Source of the DNA: Hyphomicrobiales bacterium
GTDB taxonomy: Bacteria > Pseudomonadota > Alphaproteobacteria > Rhizobiales > Aestuariivirgaceae
DNA length: 64,000 bases
Direction of reading: 5' to 3'
Assembly (NCBI GenBank): GCA_025359265.1
Contig: JANYHB010000072.1
Span: 1 to 64,000, forward strand
Of the stretch, positions 43,233 to 53,910 are shown piece by piece. The notes below the pieces were generated by a model. That model did not search any database and was not told where the DNA came from. It saw only the letters and a program-made list of their open reading frames with translations. The stretch's first letter is position 1, and each line of letters starts with the position of its first letter. The position numbers and the translations under genes are program-made.

Positions 43233-44353
43233 CTGCGATGAAGTGTGATCCACACGCCCAGCGTGCCCAACACACCCATGGCAATGGGCCACGTGAGGCT
43301 GTAGCCCATCCAGGTGAGCAGGGCTGCGATAAGTCCGCCAAGTGCGCCTCCCAAATCCCAGCCGCCTTCACCCCACACTTGAAAGCGCAAGGCATCGCCG
43401 GATAATTTGGATAGATTGTAGACACGGGCATTGAACGCCGAAGCATAAAGTGGCCCAACCACGGCACCCATTGCCAGCGCTAAAACCGCAGTGATGGGCC
43501 TGTCATAGCCCAAGGCAGCAATGAGGACGAAAACCCCAGCGCCCGTCATGCCAATGGCTGTTGACCATTTGTGATGACCCAAATCAAACATGCGTCCAAT
43601 TCCAAGGGCCATCACCGCGCCGAATACCGCAGCCATGGCAAGGGCCAGCCCAAAGCTTTGAAAGTTTTCACCCAAGGTCATGAACAATGCCAGCGAGAAG
43701 GCATTTCCGGCGCAGACCTGGGCAAAGCCGTCACAGAAATAAACCTGTGCCGCAAAACGTTTTGAATGACGAGAAATTTTTGCGCTGCGCTCAATCACCA
43801 TCTCGGGTGTTTGCAGCAAGGGCCAAGCGCTCAACAGGCGTACGGCACCTGCAATGCCAAAGGCCCAAACGGGCCCAGCCCCCACTTGCAGCAAACCGCC
43901 CAGCAACGGCCCGGCAATATTGCTGAGGGAATAGACCAGTTGCACAACGCTCACTTGCGCACCTCGCATTTCGGCATCGCCCAGCTTGGCCGACATGGCG
44001 TGAAAACACGCCCAATAGAAGGCATCGCCCAATCCCGCCAAAACCAGAAATAAAACCAGCATTGGCCCTGCATCCTGCACATGGCCGATGGGGATAAAGG
44101 CCAAGGCGCCAATCACCAGGCCGGTGATCAATGCCGTTCGAATGCCAAAAATTTGGGCAAAGGGAATGACAATCTGCCGAAACAGCAAACGCAACAAGAC
44201 GATGGCGACCAGCGACAGAAACACCAGCGGAAGGGTGAGGTTAGCCTTGAGCAAAAATACAAGTACGAAGGCACCGCCTCCGTATTCAGAAAGGCCAAGC
44301 AGGGCGGAATGGAGATAGATTCGGTTGATGGCGCCGTTGTCGAAAAATCGCAT
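43199..44353 (-). CDS. MFS transporter
   Basis: This is a 384-residue inner-membrane carrier with about twelve helices of the major facilitator type. Helix 1 begins right after 'MRFFDNGAINRIYLHSALLGLSEYGGG'. A charged loop in the middle ('ERSAKISRHSKRF') separates the two halves. The substrate is unknown. An in-frame ATG at 44449 would add 32 residues, but that region covers the -35 and leader of the divergent tRNA-Asp promoter and has no helix, so the start at 44353 is preferred. The 3' end overlaps the cupin gene. Confidence 0.85.
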   Translation of the reverse strand: MRFFDNGAINRIYLHSALLGLSEYGGGAFVLVFLLKANLTLPLVFLSLVAIVLLRLLFRQIVIPFAQIFGIRTALITGLVIGALAFIPIGHVQDAGPMLVLFLVLAGLGDAFYWACFHAMSAKLGDAEMRGAQVSVVQLVYSLSNIAGPLLGGLLQVGAGPVWAFGIAGAVRLLSAWPLLQTPEMVIERSAKISRHSKRFAAQVYFCDGFAQVCAGNAFSLALFMTLGENFQSFGLALAMAAVFGAVMALGIGRMFDLGHHKWSTAIGMTGAGVFVLIAALGYDRPITAVLALAMGAVVGPLYASAFNARVYNLSKLSGDALRFQVWGEGGWDLGGALGGLIAALLTWMGYSLTWPIAMGVLGTLGVWITLHRSYRTGAPSLRV

Positions 44354-44427
44354 GACTGCGCCATAAGCCAGTCCAAATGGCTGTTCACGGCCCCGTCGCA
44401 AATTAAAACCAACTGTTGCAGTGCTGC

Positions 44428-44456
44428 TTGACAGGGCAGGGGGCCTCATCTATCCA
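44428..44456 (+). promoter_or_regulatory. Promoter of tRNA-Asp
   Basis: A perfect TTGACA (44428-44433) is followed after 17 bases by TATCCA (44451-44456), and the mature tRNA begins 15 bases later. This is the clearest sigma-70 type promoter seen in the window. Confidence 0.7.
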
Positions 44457-44471
44457 GCGCCCATTGGAAAT

Positions 44472-44548
44472 GCGGAAGTAGCTCAGTTGGTTAGAGCGTC
44501 GCCCTGTCACGGCGAAGGTCGCGGGTTCGAGCCCCGTCTTTCGCGCCA
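44472..44548 (+). tRNA. tRNA-Asp (anticodon GTC)
   Basis: Hand-folded cloverleaf: acceptor GCGGAAG with CTTTCGC (one G-T pair), D arm AGCTCAGTTGGTTAGAGC, anticodon stem CGCCC-type with loop giving GTC, T loop TTCGAGC, discriminator G and encoded CCA (44546-44548). No clear terminator follows, so read-through into nuoA, 114 bases downstream, is conceivable. Confidence 0.96.
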
Positions 44549-44662
44549 TTTGCCACCGCCATGCCACTGTTGAGTGCGACAGTATAGAAGCCAGCTTATG
44601 CTTGCTTCATACGTTACGCTGGGGTATTTGCAGCGCATCGCAAATGAGGCTCTGAACCACGC

Positions 44663-45028
44663 ATGACTGATCTGCTTTATTCCTATTTGCCGATCGTGAT
44701 TTTTATGGGAGTGGCCGGTTTTATTGCACTCTCGTTGATGCTGGCACCTTTGCTGATCGCCTTCAAAGCGCCAGACCCGGAAAAACTTTCAGCTTACGAA
44801 TGTGGTTTCAACGCCTTTGACGATGCGCGCATGAAATTTGATGTGCGCTTTTATCTGGTCTCGATTCTTTTTATCATTTTTGATCTTGAAGTGGCCTTTC
44901 TGTTTCCATGGGCCATTTCGCTTGGCAAAATTGGGCTGTTTGGCTTCTGGTCGATGATTGTGTTCCTTGGGGTTCTCACCGTCGGTTTCATCTATGAATG
45001 GCGGAAGGGTGCGCTGGAATGGGATTGA
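44663..45028 (+). CDS. nuoA: NADH-quinone oxidoreductase subunit A
   Basis: NuoA is a small membrane subunit of complex I at the junction of the two arms. The 121-residue protein has three helices and the conserved loop '[44 protein letters not shown]' region (residues about 38-80), which carries the cysteine and acidic residues near the quinone cavity. It opens the nuo operon. The start ATG follows a 114-base gap after tRNA-Asp; a clear promoter of its own was not found. Its last 10 bases overlap nuoB. Confidence 0.96.
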   Translation: MTDLLYSYLPIVIFMGVAGFIALSLMLAPLLIAFKAPDPEKLSAYECGFNAFDDARMKFDVRFYLVSILFIIFDLEVAFLFPWAISLGKIGLFGFWSMIVFLGVLTVGFIYEWRKGALEWD

Positions 45029-45543
45029 TCGAACACGCATCGGGCGATCAACGCGCCTTCTTCAGCGATGTAAATAATGAGTTGGCCGATAAGGGCTTTC
45101 TTGTCACCTCAACCGAAGACTTGATCACCTGGGCGCGCACCGGCTCGCTGATGTGGATGACTTTTGGTCTGGCCTGTTGCGCCGTTGAAATGATGCACAC
45201 CTCCATGCCGCGTTATGACGTGGAGCGATTCGGGTTTGCGCCGCGCGCCAGCCCACGCCAATCGGACGTGATGATCGTGGCTGGCACGCTCACCAATAAA
45301 ATGGCCCCCGCTTTGCGCAAGGTTTATGATCAAATGCCAGAGCCGCGCTATGTGATCTCCATGGGAAGCTGCGCCAACGGCGGCGGCTATTATCACTATT
45401 CCTATTCAGTTGTGCGCGGTTGTGACCGCATTGTACCGGTTGATATCTATGTGCCCGGCTGCCCACCCACCGCCGAAGCTTTGCTCTACGGCATCTTGAT
45501 GTTGCAAAAGAAAATTCGCCGCACCGGAACGATTGAGCGCTGA
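45019..45543 (+). CDS. nuoB: NADH-quinone oxidoreductase subunit B
   Basis: NuoB carries cluster N2, the last electron donor to quinone. The 174-residue protein has the tandem cysteines in '[11 protein letters not shown]', a third in '[13 protein letters not shown]', and the fourth in '[12 protein letters not shown]'. The start at 45019 (MGLIEH) is preferred over an in-frame ATG seven codons earlier because it gives the usual overlap of 10 bases with nuoA. Stop and nuoC start are two bases apart. Confidence 0.97.
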   Translation: MGLIEHASGDQRAFFSDVNNELADKGFLVTSTEDLITWARTGSLMWMTFGLACCAVEMMHTSMPRYDVERFGFAPRASPRQSDVMIVAGTLTNKMAPALRKVYDQMPEPRYVISMGSCANGGGYYHYSYSVVRGCDRIVPVDIYVPGCPPTAEALLYGILMLQKKIRRTGTIER

Positions 45544-45545
45544 TC

Positions 45546-46133
45546 ATGATTGATTTGGCAACACTGCAAGGCAAACTGGGCGCCGCGATCACGGGTGGCG
45601 CAACGGCTTTTGGCGAAGTAACTTTATATGCAGAACCTGAGCAGATTTTATTTGTGTTGAGCAAGCTGCAATCAGACCCAGACTTTCGCTTCGTTTCATT
45701 TATTGATTTGTGCGGTGCGGATTACCCCGAGCGTGAAAAGCGTTTCGATGTGGTCTATCATCTGCTGAGCCCCTACAAAAATTCGCGCGTCCGCATTAAA
45801 GTGCAAGTGGATGAGGCAGGCGAAGTGCCTTCAGCCTTTGAAGTGTTTCCTGCCGCCGATTGGTTTGAGCGCGAAGTTTATGATCTTTACGGCGTGGTCT
45901 TCTCTGGCCACCCCGATCTGCGCCGCATCCTCACCGACTATGGCTTCAGCGGCCACCCCTTGCGCAAAGACTTTCCCGTCACCGGCCATGTTGAATTGCG
46001 TTACGATGATGAAAAAAAACGCGTGGTCTATGAGCCCGTGAAACTCGTCCAGGAAATGCGCCAATTTGATTATCTCTCGCCATGGGAAGGCACGGAATAT
46101 GTGCTGCCTGGCGATGAAAAGGCCAAACAGTGA
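45546..46133 (+). CDS. nuoC: NADH-quinone oxidoreductase subunit C
   Basis: NuoC is a peripheral-arm subunit that packs against NuoD and NuoI. The 195-residue protein shows the 30-kDa subunit signature '[22 protein letters not shown]'-type strand and '[43 protein letters not shown]' at about 100-145. It is separate from NuoD, unlike the fused NuoCD of E. coli. The stop overlaps the nuoD GTG start by 4 bases. Confidence 0.97.
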   Translation: MIDLATLQGKLGAAITGGATAFGEVTLYAEPEQILFVLSKLQSDPDFRFVSFIDLCGADYPEREKRFDVVYHLLSPYKNSRVRIKVQVDEAGEVPSAFEVFPAADWFEREVYDLYGVVFSGHPDLRRILTDYGFSGHPLRKDFPVTGHVELRYDDEKKRVVYEPVKLVQEMRQFDYLSPWEGTEYVLPGDEKAKQ

Positions 46134-47320
46134 CGGAACAAACCCTGCGCAATTTCACGCTCAATTTTGGCCCGCAACACCCGGCGGCGCATGGGGTTTT
46201 GCGCATGGTGCTGGAGCTTGATGGCGAGATCATCACCCGGGTGGATCCGCACATCGGCCTTTTGCACCGTGGCACTGAAAAGCTGATTGAGCAGAAAACC
46301 TATCTGCAGGCTTTGCCCTATTTCGACCGCCTGGATTATGTGGCACCAATGAACCAAGAACATGCTTACTCCTTGGCTGTTGAGAAATTGCTTGAAATTT
46401 CAGTGCCTAAGCGTGGGCAACTCATCCGCGTTCTTTATTGTGAAATTGGCCGCATTCTGTCTCACATGCTCAATGTAACGACGCAAGCCTTGGATGTTGG
46501 CGCCCTGACGCCGCCGGTCTGGGGTTTTGAAGAGCGCGAAAAACTGATGGTGTTTTATGAGCGCGCCAGCGGCAGCCGCATGCACGCAGCCTACATTCGC
46601 CCCGGCGGCGTGCACCAGGATCTGCCGCAAAAACTGATCGACGACATTGGCCATTTCTGTGACACGCATCCGGCACGTTTGGATGACATCGAAACGCTTC
46701 TTACTGAAAACCGCATCTTCAAACAGCGCAATGTGGATATTGGTGTTGTGTCTTTGGAAGATTGTTTCAAATGGGGTTTCTCTGGTGTGATGGTGCGTGG
46801 CAGCGGCGCCGCCTGGGATTTGCGCAAAGCCCAGCCTTACGAATGCTATTCCGAAATGGATTTTGATATTCCCATTGGCAAGAACGGCGATAATTATGAT
46901 CGCTATTTGCTGCGCATGCAGGAAATGCGACAATCTGTGAAGATCATGAAGCAGTGTGTGAACTTGTTGTCGAGCCGCCCAGGTGCCGGGCCAATTGCTT
47001 CGGATGACGGCAAGATCGTGCCACCATCGCGCCCTGAAATGAAGCGCTCAATGGAAAGCCTGATCCATCACTTCAAATTATATACAGAGGGCTACAAAGT
47101 TCCGGCAGGTGAAGTTTACGTCGCCGTGGAAGCCCCCAAAGGCGAGTTCGGTGTTTATCTGGTGAGTGACGGTTCGAATAAACCCTATCGATGCCGCATC
47201 CGCGCCCCGGGCTTTGCCCATTTGCAAGCCATGGACTTCATGTGCCGTGGCCACCAACTGGCCGATGTGAGTGCTGTGTTGGGGTCTTTGGACATCGTGT
47301 TTGGTGAGGTGGATCGGTGA
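46130..47320 (+). CDS. nuoD: NADH-quinone oxidoreductase subunit D
   Basis: NuoD (49-kDa subunit) forms the quinone-binding cavity with NuoB. The 396-residue protein starts from GTG with '[26 protein letters not shown]', the conserved His-bearing loop near residues 15-25, and continues through '[12 protein letters not shown]', '[13 protein letters not shown]' and '[42 protein letters not shown]' at the end. The active-site Tyr is in '[13 protein letters not shown]'. It overlaps its neighbours on both sides by 4 bases. Confidence 0.97.
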   Translation: MTEQTLRNFTLNFGPQHPAAHGVLRMVLELDGEIITRVDPHIGLLHRGTEKLIEQKTYLQALPYFDRLDYVAPMNQEHAYSLAVEKLLEISVPKRGQLIRVLYCEIGRILSHMLNVTTQALDVGALTPPVWGFEEREKLMVFYERASGSRMHAAYIRPGGVHQDLPQKLIDDIGHFCDTHPARLDDIETLLTENRIFKQRNVDIGVVSLEDCFKWGFSGVMVRGSGAAWDLRKAQPYECYSEMDFDIPIGKNGDNYDRYLLRMQEMRQSVKIMKQCVNLLSSRPGAGPIASDDGKIVPPSRPEMKRSMESLIHHFKLYTEGYKVPAGEVYVAVEAPKGEFGVYLVSDGSNKPYRCRIRAPGFAHLQAMDFMCRGHQLADVSAVLGSLDIVFGEVDR

Positions 47321-48516
47321 GTGTTCGTCGTTTAGACGCAGTCCAACCCGCTGGCTTTTCATTCACGCCCGATAACCTGTCGCGTGCCAAGCGCACCATT
47401 GCGAATTATCCACAGGGCAAGCAGGCCTCGGCGGTGATCCAGCTTTTGTGGTTTGCGCAGGAACAAGATGGCTGGGTGTCTCGGCCAGCGTTGGAATATG
47501 TGGGCAAAATGTTAGACATGGCTTACATCCGGGTTTTGGAAGTTGCCACGTTTTACACCATGTTCCAACTTTCGCCCGTGGGCCGCAAAGCGCACATTCA
47601 AGTGTGCGGAACCACACCTTGCATGTTGCGCGGTGCTGAGGATTTGATCGCGGTTTGCAAAAGCAAAATTCATGCAGAGCCGCAGCATTTGAATGCTGAT
47701 GGCTCAATGAGTTGGGAAGAGGTTGAGTGCCTTGGCTCTTGTGTAAACGCGCCAATGATTCAGATTGTGAAAGATACCTATGAAGACCTCACGCCGGAGA
47801 GCCTGAGCGCCATCATTGATGATTTCCAGGCGGGCCGCCCGGTGCGGCCGGGTTCGCAGAATGGCCGGCAGTTTTCAATGGCTTTGACAGGCGCAACTTC
47901 ACTCACCGATAAATCGTTGTATAACAAGCAGCGCACCTATACCCGGGTTGAAGCGCCTCCACCGCCCGTGGCAACCGCGCCTGCAGTTGCTTCAGCGCCC
48001 GCGATTGATTTGCAAAAGCCAGCGACACCGGGCGCTCCGGTTTCGGCCGATCTCTCAGCCAAGCCACCCATGGCGCCCGTTCCGGTTGCGGCACCCGTTG
48101 CCCCGCCGCTTCTGGCGAAAGCCGAAGTTCAAGCCACGGCGCGTGCCTCAGCACCGGTGGCCAGCCCGCGCGTTAAGCCTGCCGCCGTGTCTTCCAGGAA
48201 GACGCCGGCCAATAAGGTGGCCCCCGCCAAATCTGCTGGCCCCGAACTGTTGAAACGCCCGCGCGGCAAGGCCGACGATTTGAAGCTGATTTGGGGTGTG
48301 GGGCCAGCTTTTGAAAAACTGCTGAACAAAATTGGCTTGTGGCATTTCAACCAAATCGCCGCGTGGACACCTGCTGACATATCGCATGTGGATAAATTGT
48401 TGAAAGGCTTTCAAGGCCGCATCGCGCGCGATGAATGGGTGAAGCAAGCCAAGAAACTGGCCAAAGGCTGGCGGCCTGACAATCCGATCGGCGAACGCCC
48501 TTCAGGAAAGAAATAA
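47317..48516 (+). CDS. nuoE: NADH-quinone oxidoreductase subunit E with C-terminal HhH extension
   Basis: NuoE holds cluster N1a beside NuoF. The core (residues 1 to about 190) has the [2Fe-2S] cysteines at 97, 102, 138 and 142, with the same spacing as E. coli NuoE. At 399 residues the protein is far longer than the core. A linker of about 110 residues rich in Ala, Pro and Val (about 205-315) leads to a C-terminal domain (about 318-390) with '[29 protein letters not shown]', a helix-hairpin-helix type fold. Similar extensions are known from Hyphomicrobiales; the role is unknown. The start is GTG in overlap with nuoD. Confidence 0.95.
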   Translation: MSVRRLDAVQPAGFSFTPDNLSRAKRTIANYPQGKQASAVIQLLWFAQEQDGWVSRPALEYVGKMLDMAYIRVLEVATFYTMFQLSPVGRKAHIQVCGTTPCMLRGAEDLIAVCKSKIHAEPQHLNADGSMSWEEVECLGSCVNAPMIQIVKDTYEDLTPESLSAIIDDFQAGRPVRPGSQNGRQFSMALTGATSLTDKSLYNKQRTYTRVEAPPPPVATAPAVASAPAIDLQKPATPGAPVSADLSAKPPMAPVPVAAPVAPPLLAKAEVQATARASAPVASPRVKPAAVSSRKTPANKVAPAKSAGPELLKRPRGKADDLKLIWGVGPAFEKLLNKIGLWHFNQIAAWTPADISHVDKLLKGFQGRIARDEWVKQAKKLAKGWRPDNPIGERPSGKK

Positions 48517-48517
48517 G

Positions 48518-49834
48518 ATGCTCGCTGACAAAGACCGCATTTTCACCAACCTTTACGGCCTGCATGATTGGGGTCTTGAGGGTGCGAAACAGCGCGGCTG
48601 TTGGGTGGATACCAAGTCCTTCATCGACAAGGGCCGCGATTGGATTGTGAATGAAGTGAAGGCCTCGGGCCTGCGGGGCCGTGGCGGCGCTGGCTTTCCG
48701 ACTGGGTTGAAGTGGAGCTTCATGCCCAAGGTGGTGGGGGAGCGTCCGCATTACCTCGTGGTCAACGCTGACGAATCTGAACCCGGCACCTGCAAAGACC
48801 GTGAGATCATGCGCCATGATCCGCATTTGCTGGTGGAAGGTTGCCTGCTGGCGGGCATGGGCATGGCCTGCAAGGTTGGCTATATTTATGTGCGTGGCGA
48901 ATATATTCGCGAGCGTGAGCATTTGCAGGCTGCGATTGATCAAGCCTATGAGGCCCGATTGATCGGAAAAAACAATATTCACGGTTGGGATTTTGACCTT
49001 TATGTAACGCATGGCGCAGGCGCTTATATCTGTGGCGAAGAAACCGCGATGCTCGAAAGCCTGGAGGGCAAAAAGGGCCAACCGCGCATGAAGCCGCCAT
49101 TCCCCGCCAACGTTGGCCTCTATGGTGCGCCAACCACAGTGAACAATGTGGAATCGATTGCCGTGGCCGGAACAATTCTGCGCCGCGGTGCAACGTGGTT
49201 TAATTCCATGGGCCGCCCCAACAACGTGGGCACGAAATTGTTTTGTATTTCGGGCCATGTGAATACACCTTGCAACGTGGAAGAAGAACTGGGCATCACC
49301 TTCCGCGAATTGATTGAAAAACATTGCGGCGGCATTCGCGGCGGTTGGGATAATCTGCTGGCGGTGATCCCTGGTGGCTCATCGGTGCGCATGGTGCCTG
49401 CTGCTCAGATTATCGACACGCCGATGGATTTTGATTCACTCTCCAAACTGCGTTCCGGCCTCGGCACAGCGGCGGTGATCGTGATGGACAAATCAACTGA
49501 TCTCATCAAGGCCATCGCGCGGCTTTCTAAATTCTACATGCACGAATCCTGTGGCCAGTGCACGCCCTGCCGCGAAGGCACCGGCTGGATGTGGCGGGTG
49601 ATGACCCGCATGGTGGAAGGCCGCGCCGAAAAGCGTGAAATCGATATGTTGCTGGATGTAACCAAACAAATCGAAGGCCACACCATCTGTGCGCTGGGCG
49701 ATGCGGCGGCTTGGCCGATCCAAGGTCTCATCACCCACTTCCGCCCAGTGATCGAGGCGCGGATTGACCAGTATACGTATCGTTCCACCAAAGACGGCGC
49801 GGTTGTTAAGCCCGAACGAATGGCGGCAGAGTAG
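48518..49834 (+). CDS. nuoF: NADH-quinone oxidoreductase subunit F
   Basis: NuoF binds NADH, FMN and cluster N3. The 438-residue protein shows the NADH/FMN region '[20 protein letters not shown]' (about 48-67), '[23 protein letters not shown]', and '[30 protein letters not shown]'. The N3 cysteines are in '[14 protein letters not shown]' and '[13 protein letters not shown]'. It begins 1 base after the nuoE stop. The next gene is not nuoG, as would be expected, but a DUF3291 gene. Confidence 0.97.
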   Translation: MLADKDRIFTNLYGLHDWGLEGAKQRGCWVDTKSFIDKGRDWIVNEVKASGLRGRGGAGFPTGLKWSFMPKVVGERPHYLVVNADESEPGTCKDREIMRHDPHLLVEGCLLAGMGMACKVGYIYVRGEYIREREHLQAAIDQAYEARLIGKNNIHGWDFDLYVTHGAGAYICGEETAMLESLEGKKGQPRMKPPFPANVGLYGAPTTVNNVESIAVAGTILRRGATWFNSMGRPNNVGTKLFCISGHVNTPCNVEEELGITFRELIEKHCGGIRGGWDNLLAVIPGGSSVRMVPAAQIIDTPMDFDSLSKLRSGLGTAAVIVMDKSTDLIKAIARLSKFYMHESCGQCTPCREGTGWMWRVMTRMVEGRAEKREIDMLLDVTKQIEGHTICALGDAAAWPIQGLITHFRPVIEARIDQYTYRSTKDGAVVKPERMAAE

Positions 49835-49838
49835 GCCC

Positions 49839-50300
49839 ATGCATCTCGCTGAACTCAACATCGCAAAGTTCAAATATGCAACTTCAGATTCGCGCATGGC
49901 TGGCTTCATGAACAATCTGGACGCAATCAACGCGTTGGCAGATCGCGCGCCGGGATTTATCTGGCGCTTGAAAAGCGATGGTAGCAACAACGCCACAGAC
50001 TTGCGGGTGAGCGAAGAGGAATATGCCGTCAATATGTCGGTATGGACAGATGCAAAGAGCTTGGAGAATTACGTTTTCAAAACGGCACATGTTCAAATTT
50101 ATCGCCGTAAAAGCGAATGGATGGAGCTGATGGAAAAGCCGCATATGGTATTTTGGAACGTGCCGGAGGGCCATCAACCTTCACTTGCCGAAGCGATGGA
50201 CAAACTGCAAGATTATGAAAACAACGGCCCATCGGAACGTGCATTTGGCTGGGCGCAGGTGATGGATATTGAACACATGCGTTCATTGAGGTGTGCCTAA
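49839..50300 (+). CDS. DUF3291-domain protein inside the nuo operon
   Basis: This is a 153-residue soluble protein that resembles the DUF3291 family, a ferredoxin-like dimeric alpha/beta barrel. Landmarks are '[43 protein letters not shown]' region at the start, '[26 protein letters not shown]', and '[20 protein letters not shown]'. No catalytic role is known. The ATG is 4 bases after the nuoF stop, and the stop codon shares a base with the nuoG start (TAATG). It is therefore cotranscribed and perhaps coupled with nuoG. Similar proteins are often stand-alone monooxygenase-like or heme-degrading-like barrels, but no residues prove either. Confidence 0.85.
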   Translation: MHLAELNIAKFKYATSDSRMAGFMNNLDAINALADRAPGFIWRLKSDGSNNATDLRVSEEEYAVNMSVWTDAKSLENYVFKTAHVQIYRRKSEWMELMEKPHMVFWNVPEGHQPSLAEAMDKLQDYENNGPSERAFGWAQVMDIEHMRSLRCA

Positions 50301-52366
50301 TGCCAAAACTGAAAATTGACGGCATCGAGATTGAAGTTGAAAACGGCACCACGCTTCTGCAAGCCTGTGAAGTGGCGGGCAAAGAAGTGCCGCGCTTCTG
50401 CTATCATGAACGCCTCTCGGTGGCGGGCAACTGCCGCATGTGTCTGATTGAAGTAAAGGGTGGCCCGCCGAAGCCGCAAGCTTCTTGCGCCATGAGCGTA
50501 AACGATTTGCGCCCCGGCCCCAATGGTGAAGCCCCGGAAATCTTCACCAACACGCCGATGGTGAAAAAAGCCCGTGAGGGTGTCATGGAATTTCTGCTGA
50601 TCAATCACCCGTTGGATTGCCCGATTTGCGATCAAGCCGGTGAGTGTGATTTGCAAGATCAGTCTATGGCTTATGGCAGCGATCATAACCGCTTTTATGA
50701 AAACAAGCGCGCCGTTGAAGATAAATATCTCGGCCCCCTGGTCAAAACCGCAATGAACCGCTGCATTCAATGCACACGCTGCGTGCGTTTCACCACGGAA
50801 GTGGCAGGCATCGAAGAATTGGGCGCCACTGGTCGCGGCGAAGATATGGAAATCACCACCTATCTCAGCAAGGCAATTTCTTCTGAACTGCAAGGCAACA
50901 TTATTGATCTGTGCCCGGTGGGCGCGCTCACCTCCAAGCCTTATGAATTTAAGGCCCGGCCCTGGGAACTGCGCAAAACTGAAACCATTGATGTGATGGA
51001 TGCGGTGGGTTCCAACATCCGTGTGGACGCACGCGGCCGCGAAGTGATGCGCATTCTGCCGCGCACCAATGAAGAAGTGAATGAAGAATGGATTTCAGAC
51101 AAGACGCGTTTTGTGTGGGATGGGTTGCGCACCCAGCGCCTTGATCAACCTTACGTGCGCGATCTTGGCAAGCTGCGCCCAGCCTCTTGGGATGAGGCAT
51201 TGTCTCGTGCGGCGGCAAAGCTGAAGGCCGCTGCGCCAGAACGCGTGGGCATCTTGCTGGGTGATCTTGTCGCTGCCGAAGAAGCCTTCGCTTTGAAAGA
51301 ACTGGCGCTGAAAATGCGCATCGCCAATATCGACTGCCGGCAAGACGGCACACCGCTGGGCGAGCATGGCGGCAGAAGTGGATATATTTTCAACAGTGGC
51401 ATCGCCGCAATAGAAGAAGCCGATGCGATCATGTTGATTGGCTGCAACCCGCGCTTGGAAGCCCCGGTGCTCAATGCGCGGATTAAAAAACGCGCCAACA
51501 AAGGCGGCTGCTTGATCGGCGTTGTGGGTGAACAAGCTGATCTGACTTACACCTACACTTACCTCGGCGCAGGGCCGGAAAGCCTCGCGGCCTTTCTCGA
51601 TCATCCCCCCGCGAACAAGCAGAAGCCCATGTTCATCATTGGGCAGGGCGCTTTGGCCAGGCCCGATGGTGCGGCACTGTTGGCCATGGCGCAAAAGGCT
51701 GCCGTTTCCTTGGGGGTGATCAAAGACGGCTGGAATGGCTTCAACATTCTGCACACTGCAGCCGGTCGCGTGGGGGCATTGGATGTTTGCGCGCTTCCCG
51801 GCGAGGGCGGCAAAAACACCACGGCGATGTTGCAGGGCGAACTTGATGTAATGATCCTCGCCGGCGCTGACGAAATTGATATGTCCAAACTGGGCAAGAC
51901 TTTCGTCATTTATATTGGCAGCCACGGTGATGCTGGCGCAGCCCGCGCCGACGTGGTTCTGCCCGGCGCGGCCTACACCGAAAAATCCGCCACTTACGTC
52001 AACACCGAAGGTCGCCCGCAGATGGCTGTACGCGCGGCGTTTCCACCGGGTGATGCGCGCGAAGATTGGGCCATTATCGCGAGCTTGGCCAAGCAAGCGG
52101 GCGCAGACTTGGGCTTCACTTCCCTCGCGGCCCTACGCGCGGCCATGTATAAGGTGGCACCGCAGTTGCTGCTGTTGGATCAACGTGTGGTAGCAGATGC
52201 CTTTGCTTTGGATGAGCTGCAACGCGGCGCAGGCGAAGCGTTTAAAAGCCCTTTCGTATCGCCGGTGAAGGACTTCTATTTCACCAATCCGATTGCGCGT
52301 GCGTCCGCCATCATGGCGGAATGTTCGGCCTTGAAGAATGCCCAAAAACTTCAGGCAGCGGAGTAG
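50300..52366 (+). CDS. nuoG: NADH-quinone oxidoreductase subunit G
   Basis: NuoG is the 688-residue peripheral subunit with several clusters. The N-terminal ferredoxin part has the [2Fe-2S] N1b cysteines in '[23 protein letters not shown]'. Then come '[22 protein letters not shown]', which supplies N5 ligands, and '[18 protein letters not shown]' with N4. The molybdopterin-like domain from about 230 to the end has lost its cofactor and lacks the N7 cysteines, as in most alphaproteobacteria. The start at 50300 is preferred over a GTG at 50291. It is followed by nuoH after 3 bases. Confidence 0.97.
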   Translation: MPKLKIDGIEIEVENGTTLLQACEVAGKEVPRFCYHERLSVAGNCRMCLIEVKGGPPKPQASCAMSVNDLRPGPNGEAPEIFTNTPMVKKAREGVMEFLLINHPLDCPICDQAGECDLQDQSMAYGSDHNRFYENKRAVEDKYLGPLVKTAMNRCIQCTRCVRFTTEVAGIEELGATGRGEDMEITTYLSKAISSELQGNIIDLCPVGALTSKPYEFKARPWELRKTETIDVMDAVGSNIRVDARGREVMRILPRTNEEVNEEWISDKTRFVWDGLRTQRLDQPYVRDLGKLRPASWDEALSRAAAKLKAAAPERVGILLGDLVAAEEAFALKELALKMRIANIDCRQDGTPLGEHGGRSGYIFNSGIAAIEEADAIMLIGCNPRLEAPVLNARIKKRANKGGCLIGVVGEQADLTYTYTYLGAGPESLAAFLDHPPANKQKPMFIIGQGALARPDGAALLAMAQKAAVSLGVIKDGWNGFNILHTAAGRVGALDVCALPGEGGKNTTAMLQGELDVMILAGADEIDMSKLGKTFVIYIGSHGDAGAARADVVLPGAAYTEKSATYVNTEGRPQMAVRAAFPPGDAREDWAIIASLAKQAGADLGFTSLAALRAAMYKVAPQLLLLDQRVVADAFALDELQRGAGEAFKSPFVSPVKDFYFTNPIARASAIMAECSALKNAQKLQAAE

Positions 52367-52369
52367 GGG

Positions 52370-53407
52370 ATGGCTGAGATTTTCTTCACCCTGGCTCTGA
52401 TTGTGCTGGAAAGCCTGGGCCTTCTGGTGGCCTTGCTGATCAGTGTTTCCTTCCTCATCTATTTTGATCGCAAGGTATGGGCCGCCGTGATGATGCGCCG
52501 CGGGCCCAATGTTGTCGGGCCCTGGGGGGTGCTGCAAAGCTTCGCTGATCTGTTGAAGTTCGTTTTTAAAGAAGTGATCATTCCTGATGGTGCCAACAAA
52601 GTTGTCTTTGTGATCGCCCCCATCGTCACATCGCTTTTGGCACTCTCAGCTTGGTCGGTGATGCCGATTAGTGAGGGGTGGAGCATTTCCAATATCAATG
52701 TCGGCGTGTTGTTCCTTTTCGCCATCTCATCCTTGATGGTTTATGGCATCATTATGGGCGGCTGGGCGTCTAATTCCAAATATCCATTCCTGTCGGCATT
52801 GCGCTCTGCCGCGCAAATGGTGTCCTATGAAGTGTCCATCGGATTTGTGATCATCACGGTTCTGCTCTGTGCCGGGTCTCTGAACCTTACTGATATTGTG
52901 CACGCCCAAAACCATGGGCTTGGAACCAAGCTGGGTCTGCCGCCATCCTTTTTGGATTGGTATTGGCTGCCCCTGTTCCCCATGTTCATTATCTTCTTTA
53001 TTTCAGCGCTGGCAGAAACCAACCGTCCGCCATTTGATTTGGTGGAAGCGGAATCTGAACTTGTGGCGGGCTTCATGGTGGAATATTCTTCGACGCCCTA
53101 TTTGCTGTTCATGCTGGGGGAATATGTAGCTATCACCACGATGTGCGCATTGACGACCACGCTGTTCCTCGGCGGCTGGTCTCCCATCATCGCTATTGCC
53201 CCCTTCACGTGGGTGCCGGGCGTTATCTGGTTCCTGATCAAAGTGGTTTTGGTGTTTTTCATGTTCGCCATGGTGAAAACCATTGTGCCGCGCTATCGCT
53301 ATGATCAGCTGATGCGCTTGGGCTGGAAAGTGTTTCTGCCGATATCTCTGGCCTGGGTGGTGATCACCGCCGGCGTTTTAGTTAGCATGGGATGGTTGCC
53401 ATCATGA
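52370..53407 (+). CDS. nuoH: NADH-quinone oxidoreductase subunit H
   Basis: NuoH is a membrane subunit with eight helices that forms the roof of the quinone tunnel. The 345-residue protein shows '[38 protein letters not shown]' region at about 27-65 and the acidic loop '[30 protein letters not shown]' at about 205-235. The N-terminus '[25 protein letters not shown]' is the first helix. The stop overlaps nuoI by ATGA. Confidence 0.97.
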   Translation: MAEIFFTLALIVLESLGLLVALLISVSFLIYFDRKVWAAVMMRRGPNVVGPWGVLQSFADLLKFVFKEVIIPDGANKVVFVIAPIVTSLLALSAWSVMPISEGWSISNINVGVLFLFAISSLMVYGIIMGGWASNSKYPFLSALRSAAQMVSYEVSIGFVIITVLLCAGSLNLTDIVHAQNHGLGTKLGLPPSFLDWYWLPLFPMFIIFFISALAETNRPPFDLVEAESELVAGFMVEYSSTPYLLFMLGEYVAITTMCALTTTLFLGGWSPIIAIAPFTWVPGVIWFLIKVVLVFFMFAMVKTIVPRYRYDQLMRLGWKVFLPISLAWVVITAGVLVSMGWLPS

Positions 53408-53898
53408 GCCTTTCTCTCACTGGCGTAGGCCGCCAACTTTTTTTGAAGGAATTTGTCAGCGCTTTCTTGCTGGCGATGAAGTATTTCTTTGCCCCGAAAG
53501 TCACGCTCAATTATCCCCATGAAAAAGGCATGCTCTCACCGCGCTTCCGTGGCGAGCACGCGTTGCGCCGATATCCCAATGGCGAAGAGCGCTGCATCGC
53601 TTGCAAGCTCTGCGAAGCCATTTGTCCGGCCCAAGCCATAACCATTGAAGCTGGCCCACGCCGCAATGATGGCACACGCCGGACCACGCGCTATGATATT
53701 GATATGACCAAATGCATTTATTGCGGCTTCTGCCAAGAAGCTTGCCCAGTGGATGCCATCGTCGAAGGCCCCAATTTTGAATATGCAGTGGAAACCCGCG
53801 AAGAGCTGATGTTCGACAAAGCCAAATTGCTGGACAATGGTGATCGCTGGGAACGCGAAATTGCCCGCAATCTGGCGCTTGACGCGCCGTATCGTTGA
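53404..53898 (+). CDS. nuoI: NADH-quinone oxidoreductase subunit I
   Basis: NuoI is a ferredoxin-like subunit that carries clusters N6a and N6b between NuoG and NuoB. The 164-residue protein has two CxxCxxCxxxCP motifs, '[12 protein letters not shown]' and '[12 protein letters not shown]', after an N-terminal amphipathic anchor ('[16 protein letters not shown]'). The start at 53404 is taken because of its ATGA overlap with nuoH and the family N-terminus; an in-frame ATG 4 codons earlier is within nuoH. nuoJ begins 12 bases after the stop. Confidence 0.97.
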   Translation: MSLSLTGVGRQLFLKEFVSAFLLAMKYFFAPKVTLNYPHEKGMLSPRFRGEHALRRYPNGEERCIACKLCEAICPAQAITIEAGPRRNDGTRRTTRYDIDMTKCIYCGFCQEACPVDAIVEGPNFEYAVETREELMFDKAKLLDNGDRWEREIARNLALDAPYR

Positions 53899-53910
53899 CG
53901 GGGGGTTAAG

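Noticed and set aside
44549-44662. Promoter for nuoA
   Set aside because: TTGAGT and TTGCTT candidates lack a matching -10 at 16-18 bases; nothing firm could be called.
51095-52096. A 333-codon minus-strand frame opposite nuoG
   Set aside because: Shadow of a certain complex I gene; no start signal or family motif.
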